From the NCBI GenBank assembly GCA_937141995.1, contig CAKZQX010000062.1:1-14396 (forward strand): a stretch of DNA of 14,396 bases, given 5' to 3'. Source of the DNA: an uncultured Chloroflexaceae bacterium. GTDB lineage: Bacteria > Chloroflexota > Chloroflexia > Chloroflexales > Chloroflexaceae. The notes under the pieces were generated by a model. The model ran no database searches and was not told the origin of the DNA. It saw nothing but the letters and a program-made list of their open reading frames with translations. The position numbers and the translations under genes were made by a program. Positions 7,371-13,730 of this stretch are shown piece after piece (positions within the stretch are counted from its first letter, which is position 1; every line of letters begins with the position of its first letter).

Positions 7371-9707
7371 TCACGTATCACGCATCACCCGCCAGATCTT
7401 CTCCGGGCGCAACGGCATATCCAGATGATGCACACCAAACGGCTTGAGCGCATCCATCACCGCGTTGACGACCGCTGGTGTGGAGCCAATCGTGGCCGCC
7501 TCGCCGATCCCCTTGACGCCCAGCGGATTGAGCGGAGTCGGCGTTACCGTTTTATCCGTTGTGAAAGGTGGGAACATCTCGGCGTGCGGGACGGCATAAT
7601 CCATCGGTGAGCCGGTAAGCAACTGCCCATTCTCATCGTAGACCACTTCTTCGATGAGGGCCTGCCCGATGCCTTGCGCCAACCCGCCATGCACTTGTCC
7701 TTCTACAATTTGTGGACTGATACGCGGCCCACAGTCGTCTACCGAGATATAGTTGCGCAGTTGGATCACTCCGGTCTCGCGGTCGATTTCAACCACGGCG
7801 ACATGTGCGCCAAAGGGGTAGAGCATCCCGCGCGGCCGGTAGAAGTGAGTAGCCTCCAGTCCCGGATCAAGATCATCGGGCAGTTTGTCGCTCTACGCCC
7901 GCTCGGCAATCTCGTTCAAGGTCACACCCTTGCCGGGTACACCCTGCACCTGGTAACATCCATTGACCAGGAAAATATCTTCTACCTCAACTTCCAGGAT
8001 ATGCGCCGCGACCTGCCGGGCCTTGTCACGCACCTGCTCAATGGCATGCACCAGGGCCGTGCCACCGACCGCCAGGCTACGGCTGCCCATCGTGCCGATA
8101 CCCATCGGTGTGCCGGCAGTGTCACCATGCTGGACAATTACCTGGTCGAAGTCTGCGCCAAGCTGATCGGCGACGATCTGGGCAAAAGTAGTTGTGGTGC
8201 CCTGGCCGTGGGGAGATATCCCGGTGTACACCGTTACCGCACCCGAAGGTTCAACCCGCACCCGGGCACTTTCGTAAGGCCCAAAGCCGCAGATCTCAAC
8301 ATAACAGGAGACGCCGATACCCAGCAGCGATTGGGAATGGGAAACACTGCCCGCCGACGCTGCCTTGAATGCCTCCAGGCGGTGGCGCTGTTCGGCGCGG
8401 AGGGCTGTATAGTCGGCCCGTTCCAGCGCTTTCGTCAGAGCCGCATCATAATTGCCGCTGTCATACACGGCACGGGTCGGTGTGGTGTAGGGGAAGGCCT
8501 CGGGCGGAATAAAGTTCTTGCGACGAACATCAACCGGATCAATGCCCAGTTCGGCAGCAACCAGATCCATCAACCGCTCGATATAGTAGGCTGCTTCCGG
8601 GCGGCCCGCGCCCCGGTAGGCCGCCACCGGCGTTGTGTTGGTACAGACGCTGATTGTTGTGGTCTCCACATTGGGAATCTGATAGACACCAACCGCCATT
8701 TTTGCGGTCAGGATGGGATTCTCGATATCGACCGGATACGCTCCCAGGTTTGCCAGGATACGCATCCGCAGGGCGGTAACGGTGCCATCGGGCTGGACGG
8801 CGGCTTCAACATCGGCAATTTGTGCCCGGCCATGCGTGGTCGCAGTCATATGCTCCAGACGCGATTCGACCCAGCGCAGCGGCAGATTATGCATCCGTGA
8901 TAGGGCTGCAAGCAGCGCTTCTTCGGGGTAGATGCCAATCTTGACGCCAAAGCCGCCGCCGACCTCCGGAGCAACCACGCGAACCTGATTGGTAGGCAGA
9001 TTGAGCACCCGGGCCAGAGCATCGCGTACCAGGTGAGGCGTTTGCGTACTAGTCCAGACCGTAACACCGCCAGTAGTGGCATCCGGCGCAGCCACAACCG
9101 CGCGGGTTTCCAGCGGCATGCCCGCCAGGCGTTGGCTGATCAGGCGCTGCTTGACGATCCGAAAGGCACCGGCAAAGGCATCATCAAGACTGCCCGCCTG
9201 ACGCTGCCGCGAGTAGGCAATATTGTTGGGCAGTGTGTCGAAGAGTTGGGGCGCATCCTCCGCCATGGCCTGTTCCGGATCGACAATGGCGGGAAGCGGT
9301 TCCCAGTCCACCAGCACATCGGCAATCGCATCCACTGCCGTTGCGGGTGATGTAGCGATGATGGCGGCCACTGCTTCACCGACATACCGAACGCGCTCAA
9401 CTGCAAGAACATTACGCGATTGCCGGCTGGACTGCGCGCCCACATTTGCCTCACCTCCTTGCAGAGGCAGCAGGCCGCAGTGTGGAGCCAGATCATCTCC
9501 GGTAATAACAGCAACCACGTCGGGATATTGCAATGCTGCCGTTGCATTGATGCCGCGGATACGCGCATGGGCATAAGGACTGCGCACCAGCGTAACATAG
9601 TGCATACCAGAGAGTTTCAGATCGCCCACATAGGTTGCGGTTCCGGTAATCAGGCGTGGGTCTTCTTTGCGGCGAACACGCGTACCCATCAATGCAGCAG
9701 GGGTCAT
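7371..9707 (-). pseudogene. Molybdenum hydroxylase large subunit (CoxL form II / aldehyde oxidase type), interrupted by an in-frame amber codon
   Basis: Members carry a molybdopterin cofactor and hydroxylate substrates such as aldehydes or heterocycles, with electrons passed to 2Fe2S and FAD subunits. I start at the ATG at 9707 (MTPAALMGTRVRRKEDPRLITG), with AAAGG upstream; ATG at 9728 is also in frame. The active-site motif AYRGAGR is at residues 363-369. This is the form II signature, not the AYxCSFR of true CO dehydrogenases. Residue 605 is TAG (7895-7893), flanked by LNEIAERA and SDKLPDDLDPGLEATHFY. Homology continues in the same frame to 7371, giving about 778 codons, the family's normal length. 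The codon is one base from TAC or TAT, and Tyr would fit there. The catalytic Glu in GVKGIGEAATIG (residue 736) lies after the stop, so the truncated product would be inactive. No small or medium subunit gene adjoins it. Confidence 0.88.
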
Positions 9708-9748
9708 GGCAATGCCTTTCTGTAACATAAACCAACCTGACTATCCCT

Positions 9749-9778
9749 ATCTTACCTTAGATTGGGGCGAGTCTGCAA
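9749..9778 (-). promoter_or_regulatory. Candidate promoter for the coxL-type gene
   Basis: On the minus strand TTGCAG (9778-9773) and TAAGAT (9754-9749) are 18 bases apart, pointing toward the coxL-type gene and ending about 40 bases before its start. Motif match only. Confidence 0.35.
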
Positions 9779-9790
9779 CTGCATCTGATT

Positions 9791-9822
9791 GGTGCGGCTG
9801 GTGCGGCACAGCCTGCTGTGCC
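9791..9822. promoter_or_regulatory. Direct repeat plus perfect hairpin in the divergent intergenic region
   Basis: The 8-base direct repeat GGTGCGGC occurs at 9791-9798 and 9800-9807, one helical near-turn apart. The second copy runs into a perfect 7-bp inverted repeat GGCACAG (9805-9811), loop CCTG, CTGTGCC (9816-9822). It lies between the promoters of coxL and comF, where an operator or a transcription barrier would be plausible. Function is not shown by sequence alone. Confidence 0.3.
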
Positions 9823-9895
9823 CGTACATGATGCATTGCATAGGCTCTGTTCTGAGTTACTTTGTTCTCTGTTCTCTCCAAGGTTCAGCGTTTCT

Positions 9896-9923
9896 TTGGC
9901 CCAACTCATACGGTAAATACTAT
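9896..9923 (+). promoter_or_regulatory. Candidate promoter for comF
   Basis: TTGGCC (9896-9901) and TACTAT (9918-9923) are separated by 16 bases and lie about 50 bases before the comF start. Motif match only. Confidence 0.4.
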
Positions 9924-9973
9924 AGGAGGGAGTTTTCTCATCTTGCCTGGGTGAAACGATCAGGAGAACAACC

Positions 9974-10645
9974 ATGACCCTTACTCTGCACTCCGTTGCC
10001 GATACCCTGCTGGGGTTGCTCTTCCCCGACCGCTGCGCCAGTTGTGGGCGGGGGGGGAGCCTCTTCTGCGCAGCATGCCGGGCGCAACTGCGCGCCTACC
10101 CGCCGGGCAGTCCGACCGTTATTCACGCGGCGGACCAGGCATTTCCGCTTGATGGTGCGGCCGTGGCCTTTATCTTCGAGGGGCCGCTGCGCGATGCCAT
10201 GCACTGCTTTAAGTATAAGGCTATCCGTCGGATGGCGCAGCCATTGGCCGAACTGCTGAATGCCTACCTGGATCAGTATCCGCTGCCCGCCGACGCGATA
10301 ATTCCGGTACCGCTGCATCGCAAACGCCTGCGCGAACGGGGGTTCAACCAGAGCGAACTGCTGGCCCACCGGCTCTCACGCCAGAGCGGCCTGCCGGTGT
10401 TGACGGAAGGACTGGTGCGAGGACGGCATACGCAACAGCAGGCCCATCTCGATATGCAGGGCCGCCAGGAGAATGTCCGTGATGCGTTTGTCTGGCGTGG
10501 CAAAACTGCCCCACCGGACCGGGTGCTGATCCTGGACGATGTACTGACGACGGGGGCGACAATCGGCGCATGTGCGCAGACGCTGCGGGCGGCAGGAAGC
10601 CGCGAAGTGCGGGCGCTGGCGCTGGGCCGCAGTCGCCCCGAGTGA
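9974..10645 (+). CDS. comF: ComF family protein (phosphoribosyltransferase-like)
   Basis: ComF/GntX proteins combine an N-terminal zinc-finger-like element with a phosphoribosyltransferase domain. In competent bacteria ComF helps process incoming single-stranded DNA; elsewhere the role is less clear. Here the cysteine pairs CASC (residues 21-24) and CAAC (32-35) form the likely zinc site. PVPLHRKRLRERGFNQ at 111-126 is the typical ComF core, and VLILDDVLTTGAT at 184-196 is the PRPP-binding loop. The 223-residue length is normal. The ATG at 9974 is preceded by AGGAG at good spacing. The gene stands alone, divergent from the coxL-type gene, and appears intact. No other competence genes are in the window, so a DNA-uptake role is only inferred from the family. 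Confidence 0.93.
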   Translation: MTLTLHSVADTLLGLLFPDRCASCGRGGSLFCAACRAQLRAYPPGSPTVIHAADQAFPLDGAAVAFIFEGPLRDAMHCFKYKAIRRMAQPLAELLNAYLDQYPLPADAIIPVPLHRKRLRERGFNQSELLAHRLSRQSGLPVLTEGLVRGRHTQQQAHLDMQGRQENVRDAFVWRGKTAPPDRVLILDDVLTTGATIGACAQTLRAAGSREVRALALGRSRPE

Positions 10646-10692
10646 TCCCTGGACCGCTTGCCGCAAGCTGTATGCCCGACCCATGCCGGATG

Positions 10693-10701
10693 TGATACAA
10701 T
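10693..10701 (+). promoter_or_regulatory. Candidate extended -10 promoter for the tandem Uma2 genes
   Basis: TGATACAAT (10693-10701) is an extended -10 element (TG, one base, TACAAT) about 80 bases before the first Uma2 start. No clear -35 box is present, as is usual for extended -10 promoters. A small hairpin GCTTG (10656-10660) and CAAGC (10664-10668) just after comF precedes it. Confidence 0.4.
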
Positions 10702-10781
10702 CAAAAAACAGGATGAAATCTCAGCAATGACGCAGCACATACAGCAGCGCGAAGGTCAGCAGTTGAAGGGAGCAGTCTGAT

Positions 10782-11645
10782 ATGCCGGTTGAGACATCAC
10801 CCGAAGAACTGGTCATCTCCCCGGAGGTGGGGTCATGGGTGGATGACCTGGTCACCGAGGACGACACCCCTGTGGACAATATCTTTTCTGCCAAACAGCA
10901 GCGGTTGCTGGTTGAACCGCTCTACAGTTCATGGGCCGGCGGGGTTGAGCAGCGCGCCTTTATCGCGGATGCGAATGTTGGCCTGTTCGTCACACGCGAC
11001 CAGCCACCGCTGGTGCCGGACGGCTTCCTCAGCCTGGGTGTCACCCTGCCCACCAACATCTGGCTGAAGCAGCATCGCTCCTACTTCTTCTGGCTGTATG
11101 GCAAGCCGCCGGAAGTGGTCATCGAGGTCGTCTCCAATCGCAAGGGGGGCGAACTGGATAAAAAACTGCGCGAGTATGCACAGATGCGCATCTTCTACTA
11201 CGTGGTATTTGACCCGGAAGAACAGCTCAGGGCAGGACGGTTGCGGTTGTTCATCTTGCAATCAGCGGAGTATCGGGAAATAGCCGTGCCACGCTTCCCG
11301 GAGGTGGAGTTGGGGTTGACGCTCTGGCAGGGCGAGTACGAGAAGTTCGAGGCCATCTGGCTGCGCTGGTGTGACATGGACGGCAATCTCATCCCGACCG
11401 GCGACGAGCGCGCCCGGCAGGTTGAACAACAAGTCCTATTGGAAACAGAAGCCCGCCGGATCGCCGAAGAACGTGTACGTACGGAAACAGAAGCCCGGCG
11501 GATTGCCGAGGAACGTGTACGTACGGAAGCGGAAGCCCGCCAGACCGCCGAAGGTCGCCTGTCGGCGGCAGAAGCGGAGATGGCGCGCCTGCGTGCCGAA
11601 CTTGAACGCCTGCGCGGGGCGGCGGGCGAACCAGACGCGCAGTGA
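10782..11645 (+). CDS. Uma2 family (DUF820) endonuclease-like protein with repeated coiled-coil tail
   Basis: This 287-residue protein has a Uma2-type core of about 210 residues. The putative nuclease residues are Asp80 in LVPDGFLS and Glu115 in VVIEVVSN, followed by the conserved KKLREYAQMRIFYYVVFDP segment. Family members are thought to be DNA nucleases related to PD-(D/E)XK enzymes, but no biological role is established. The C-terminal 70 residues are charged and heptad-like, with 14-residue repeats (ETEARRIAEERVRT), predicting a coiled coil for self-association or partner binding. The ATG at 10782 is preceded by GGGAGCAG. It is the first of a tandem pair: the gene 68 bases downstream is a clear paralogue with the same residues at the same positions. 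The two probably share one transcript. Confidence 0.88.
   Translation: MPVETSPEELVISPEVGSWVDDLVTEDDTPVDNIFSAKQQRLLVEPLYSSWAGGVEQRAFIADANVGLFVTRDQPPLVPDGFLSLGVTLPTNIWLKQHRSYFFWLYGKPPEVVIEVVSNRKGGELDKKLREYAQMRIFYYVVFDPEEQLRAGRLRLFILQSAEYREIAVPRFPEVELGLTLWQGEYEKFEAIWLRWCDMDGNLIPTGDERARQVEQQVLLETEARRIAEERVRTETEARRIAEERVRTEAEARQTAEGRLSAAEAEMARLRAELERLRGAAGEPDAQ
11442..11567 (+). repeat. 42-bp tandem repeat (three units) coding for the coiled coil
   Basis: Units at 11442-11483, 11484-11525 and 11526-11567. The first two are almost identical, differing at a few third positions, and the third is degenerate. Each encodes 14 residues of ETEARRIAEERVRT type, so changes in copy number would keep the frame. 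The tandem paralogue downstream lacks this expansion. Confidence 0.85.
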
Positions 11646-11713
11646 TGCATCAGCAACCCACACTGCCGCTGGAAATAGAACCGGCAGTTGGAGCATGAAA
11701 AGGAGCAGCCTGT

Positions 11714-12448
11714 ATGACGGATAAGACACCACCCGAAGAACTGGAGATTCCCCCGGAGTTGCTGCCCCGGGTGGACCACCTGATCACCAAGAACCGGTAC
11801 CCGGTTGACAACATTTTCTCGGCCAAACAGCAGCGGTTGCTGGTGGAACCACTCTACAGTTCGTGGGGCGGGGGCGATGCACGCCGCACCTTTATTGCCG
11901 ACTCAAAAGTTGCCCTATTTGCCTCCGACAATCGCCCGCCGATGGTGCCGGATATGTTCCTCAGTATGGATGTCACCCTGCCGGCGGAGATCCATTTGAA
12001 GGAAAACCAGGCCTACTATTTCTGGATGTTCCCCAAGGCACCGGAACTCGTCATCGAGGTTGTCTCTAACCTGCAACAGGATGTACTGGACAAAAAACTG
12101 TACGAGTATTTGCGGATGCGCATCATCTACTATGTGCTGTTTGACCCGGAAAAACCGCCTGACGCGGGCCAGGTGCGGCTGTTCGTCATGGAACCAATGA
12201 AGTATCGGGAGCGCGAAGAACTACGCTTCCCGCCACTCGGGTTGGGGTTGACGCTCTGGCAGGGCGAGTACGAGACGCTCGAAGCGGTCTGGCTGCGCTG
12301 GTGTGACATGGACGGCAATCTCATCCCGACCGGGAATGAGCGCGCCCGGCAGGCCGAAGCACGCCTGGCGGCGGCGGAAGCGGAGACGGCGCGCTTGCAG
12401 GCCGAACTTGAACAGTTGCGCGGCCCGGCAGCGGATAGCGCAGTGTGA
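11714..12448 (+). CDS. Uma2 family (DUF820) endonuclease-like protein, tandem paralogue
   Basis: This 244-residue protein is a close paralogue of the gene just upstream. It shares PVDNIFSAKQQRLLVEPLYSSW and LRWCDMDGNLIPTG as well as the putative catalytic Asp80 (MVPDMFLS) and Glu115 (LVIEVVSN) at identical positions. Its C-terminal tail (RQAEARLAAAEAETARLQAE) is a shorter coiled coil without the 14-residue repeats. The ATG at 11714 follows AAAGGAGCAG. The leader GGAGCAGCCTG nearly matches GGAGCAGTCTG before the upstream paralogue, so the duplication included the ribosome binding site. A 6-bp stem CTGCCG (11663-11668) and CGGCAG (11682-11687) sits in the 68-base gap. Co-transcription with the upstream copy is likely. 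Biological role unknown; hetero-oligomer formation through the tails is only a possibility. Confidence 0.88.
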   Translation: MTDKTPPEELEIPPELLPRVDHLITKNRYPVDNIFSAKQQRLLVEPLYSSWGGGDARRTFIADSKVALFASDNRPPMVPDMFLSMDVTLPAEIHLKENQAYYFWMFPKAPELVIEVVSNLQQDVLDKKLYEYLRMRIIYYVLFDPEKPPDAGQVRLFVMEPMKYREREELRFPPLGLGLTLWQGEYETLEAVWLRWCDMDGNLIPTGNERARQAEARLAAAEAETARLQAELEQLRGPAADSAV

Positions 12449-12524
12449 CGATTGGTGAGTGACAGTTGACGATAAATAACACGACGTACGCGGTGGGCTG
12501 TTCATCCAGGCAAAAGTAGGCGTC

Positions 12525-12558
12525 AGACCAGACAGGTCTCCGAAGACCTGTCTGGTCT
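12525..12558. repeat. Perfect 15-bp hairpin with tetraloop, possible terminator or dispersed palindrome
   Basis: AGACCAGACAGGTCT (12525-12539), loop CCGA, then AGACCTGTCTGGTCT (12544-12558), with no mismatch. It lies 76 bases after the second Uma2 stop and 53 before the DUF433 start. No T tract follows on the plus strand, so a Rho-independent terminator is uncertain. It may be a REP-like dispersed palindrome that blocks exonucleases or ends transcription in both directions. Confidence 0.6.
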
Positions 12559-12611
12559 CGTTCCGAGGAGGCCAGGATTGTTGAAAATGTATATTCGGAT
12601 CGGAGGCGGCT

Positions 12612-12944
12612 ATGTTTATAACGGCACAACCCATCCCACTCACCCGGGATAGCAATGGTGTTATGCGGGTCGCGGAGACCCGCGTAACACTGGATATCGT
12701 TGTGGCGGCGTTTCAGGCGGGGGCTACCCCCGAAACCATTGTACAACAGTATCCCTCCCTCGCCCTGGCTGATGTGTACGCGGTGATTGGCTACTACCTG
12801 AAGCATCAGCCCGAGGTGGATGTCTATCTCCAGCAGCGCGAAGCGGAGGCCGCACGCATTCGGCAGGAGAACGAAGCCCGGTTCGATCCCACCGGCGTGC
12901 GGGAGCGGTTGCTGGCGCGGCGTACCGGCAAGGAGCACACGTGA
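12612..12944 (+). CDS. DUF433 domain protein, probable antitoxin
   Basis: The 110-residue product has a DUF433 helix-turn-helix-like domain (RVAETRVTLDIVVAAFQAGATPETIVQQYPSLALADVYAVIGYYLKH, residues about 19-65), followed by a charged C-terminal helix. DUF433 proteins usually precede a DUF5615 PIN-like toxin and are considered the antitoxin and DNA-binding partner. That arrangement is seen here: the next gene starts at the overlapping TGATG (12942-12946). The ATG at 12612 has GGAGG at 12602-12606. The gene is intact, but its toxin partner is not, so it may act alone as a regulator or guard against a homologous toxin elsewhere. Confidence 0.85.
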   Translation: MFITAQPIPLTRDSNGVMRVAETRVTLDIVVAAFQAGATPETIVQQYPSLALADVYAVIGYYLKHQPEVDVYLQQREAEAARIRQENEARFDPTGVRERLLARRTGKEHT

Positions 12945-13093
12945 TGTTGCGGCTCACGGCAGATGAGAATTTTAATCATGATATCGTTCGCGGCATCCTC
13001 CGTATGTGCGTTATGAGCGGCAAAAAAAACGTTAAAAATAACTATGTTCTACTTCGTAGAGCGAGAGGCGTGACTGGCACTCATTACCTTTAG
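12944..13093 (+). pseudogene. DUF5615 PIN-like toxin, truncated after about 20 codons
   Basis: The frame starts at ATG 12944, overlapping the DUF433 stop by one base. It reads MLRLTADENFNHDIVRGIL, the standard N-terminus of DUF5615 toxins, including the conserved Asp and Glu of ADEN. After about residue 20 (near 13003) the match stops. The remaining 29 codons to TAG (13091-13093) are Lys/Asn-rich and from AT-rich DNA with no family resemblance. Full-length relatives have roughly 110-130 residues, with further acidic residues downstream. I therefore call a deletion remnant, probably inactive as a ribonuclease. The second MITE-like element lies just beyond, at 13118. Confidence 0.75.
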
Positions 13094-13106
13094 CACGCCC
13101 CACCCC

Positions 13107-13280
13107 CATCTCTCCTCCTCTCGGGTATAGAATTTTTTCGTAGGGGCAGGCTCCTGTGCCTGCCTATGGCGCTCTGAGACGGAAAACGCTATCCAGGGCA
13201 ACCACTGAAAGTTGCCCCTACAGATCCCAGTGGGACGGGATCTATCGAAAAAAGTCTACACCTGAGAGCATCTCTCCTCC
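13107..13280. mobile_element. MITE-like element with 23-bp imperfect inverted ends and 12-bp flanking direct repeat
   Basis: The left end at 13118-13140 and the right end at 13246-13268 are inverted repeats matching at 20 of 23 positions; their innermost parts read TTTTTTCG (13133-13140) and CGAAAAAA (13246-13253). A direct repeat CATCTCTCCTCC flanks the element at 13107-13118 and 13269-13280, one base shared with the left end, consistent with an 11-12-bp target duplication. Inside are nested hairpins: GGCAGGC/GCCTGCC (13145-13164), GGGCAAC/GTTGCCC (13196-13217) and AGATCCC/GGGATCT (13222-13243). An internal pair GTAGGGGCA (13140-13148) and TGCCCCTAC (13213-13221) extends the symmetry. There is no ORF. 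The flanking repeat is pyrimidine-rich, so chance similarity is the main caveat. Confidence 0.55.
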
Positions 13281-13368
13281 ACCCTCCGCCCTCCCACCTC
13301 CCACCTAACTCACGCAAGCCAGAGGCGCAGCGCACGCCGGGCAGTGCATTTGATATAGCAATCCTAAA

Positions 13369-13423
13369 GTGGTTGTGAACTGATTCTGCGGGATTCGCTC
13401 GCAACCACCTGAAGGCGGCACTA
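13369..13423. repeat. Hairpin plus dispersed-repeat core
   Basis: GTGGTTG (13369-13375) pairs with CAACCAC (13402-13408) across a 26-base loop, with extra pairing just inside. The adjoining CCTGAAGGCGGCACTA (13408-13423) matches 15 of 16 bases of 7351-7366. This is a second copy of the intergenic repeat seen next to the coxL-type gene. Confidence 0.5.
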
Positions 13424-13472
13424 CGACTGGTGGCGTTGCGCACCTGATCCGGGTAGCGCGGGCGGCAAGCAC

Positions 13473-13489
13473 GGTGCATTGAATGCACC
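13473..13489. repeat. Short perfect palindrome
   Basis: GGTGCATT (13473-13480), one central G, AATGCACC (13482-13489). Another hairpin, CCGGAAC (13543-13549) and GTTCCGG (13554-13560), lies downstream. Between 13281 and 13650 I see only such palindromes and no gene with support: the overlapping reading frames there lack any recognisable protein family or good start signal. Confidence 0.5.
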
Positions 13490-13650
13490 CTACTGGTGGC
13501 GGTTGGCTTTTCATACCAGTTTGCCATCAAACCAGCAATCAGCCGGAACATGGGTTCCGGGCGCAGGGGCGGCACGTTCCCGTGTAGAACCTCTGCTTCC
13601 TCGGTGTGCTCTGTGGCTATGACAACACATCGGTATCAGACAGGTTTTAA

Positions 13651-13697
13651 AGAGCAGCGTCCGAAACAACCAGTAGAGTTGCCCCGGACGCTGCTTT
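13651..13697 (-). terminator. Rho-independent terminator-like hairpin for the surface-protein gene
   Basis: On the minus strand the stem GCAGCGTCCG (13694-13685) pairs perfectly with CGGACGCTGC (13663-13654) over a 21-base loop. It is extended by A/T pairs and followed by TCTTTAAAA. It lies about 35-80 bases past the stop of the minus-strand gene at 13731, the expected place for its terminator. Confidence 0.6.
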
Positions 13698-13730
13698 GTA
13701 CTCTATGCTCCATTTCAGAAGCAAACTATC

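Noticed and set aside
7826..7895. Frameshift in the coxL-type gene
   Set aside because: Both segments are in the same frame. Translation across 7826-7895 shows only a single TAG, so it is a nonsense codon.
7674..8900. Long plus-strand open frame of 408 codons
   Set aside because: Antisense shadow of the coxL-type gene, with no family resemblance or ribosome binding site.
12488..12506. Resemblance to the left end of the 843-983 element (ACGCGGTGG ... TTCATC)
   Set aside because: Needs a 4-base gap and has no partner end or direct repeat. Too weak to call a copy.
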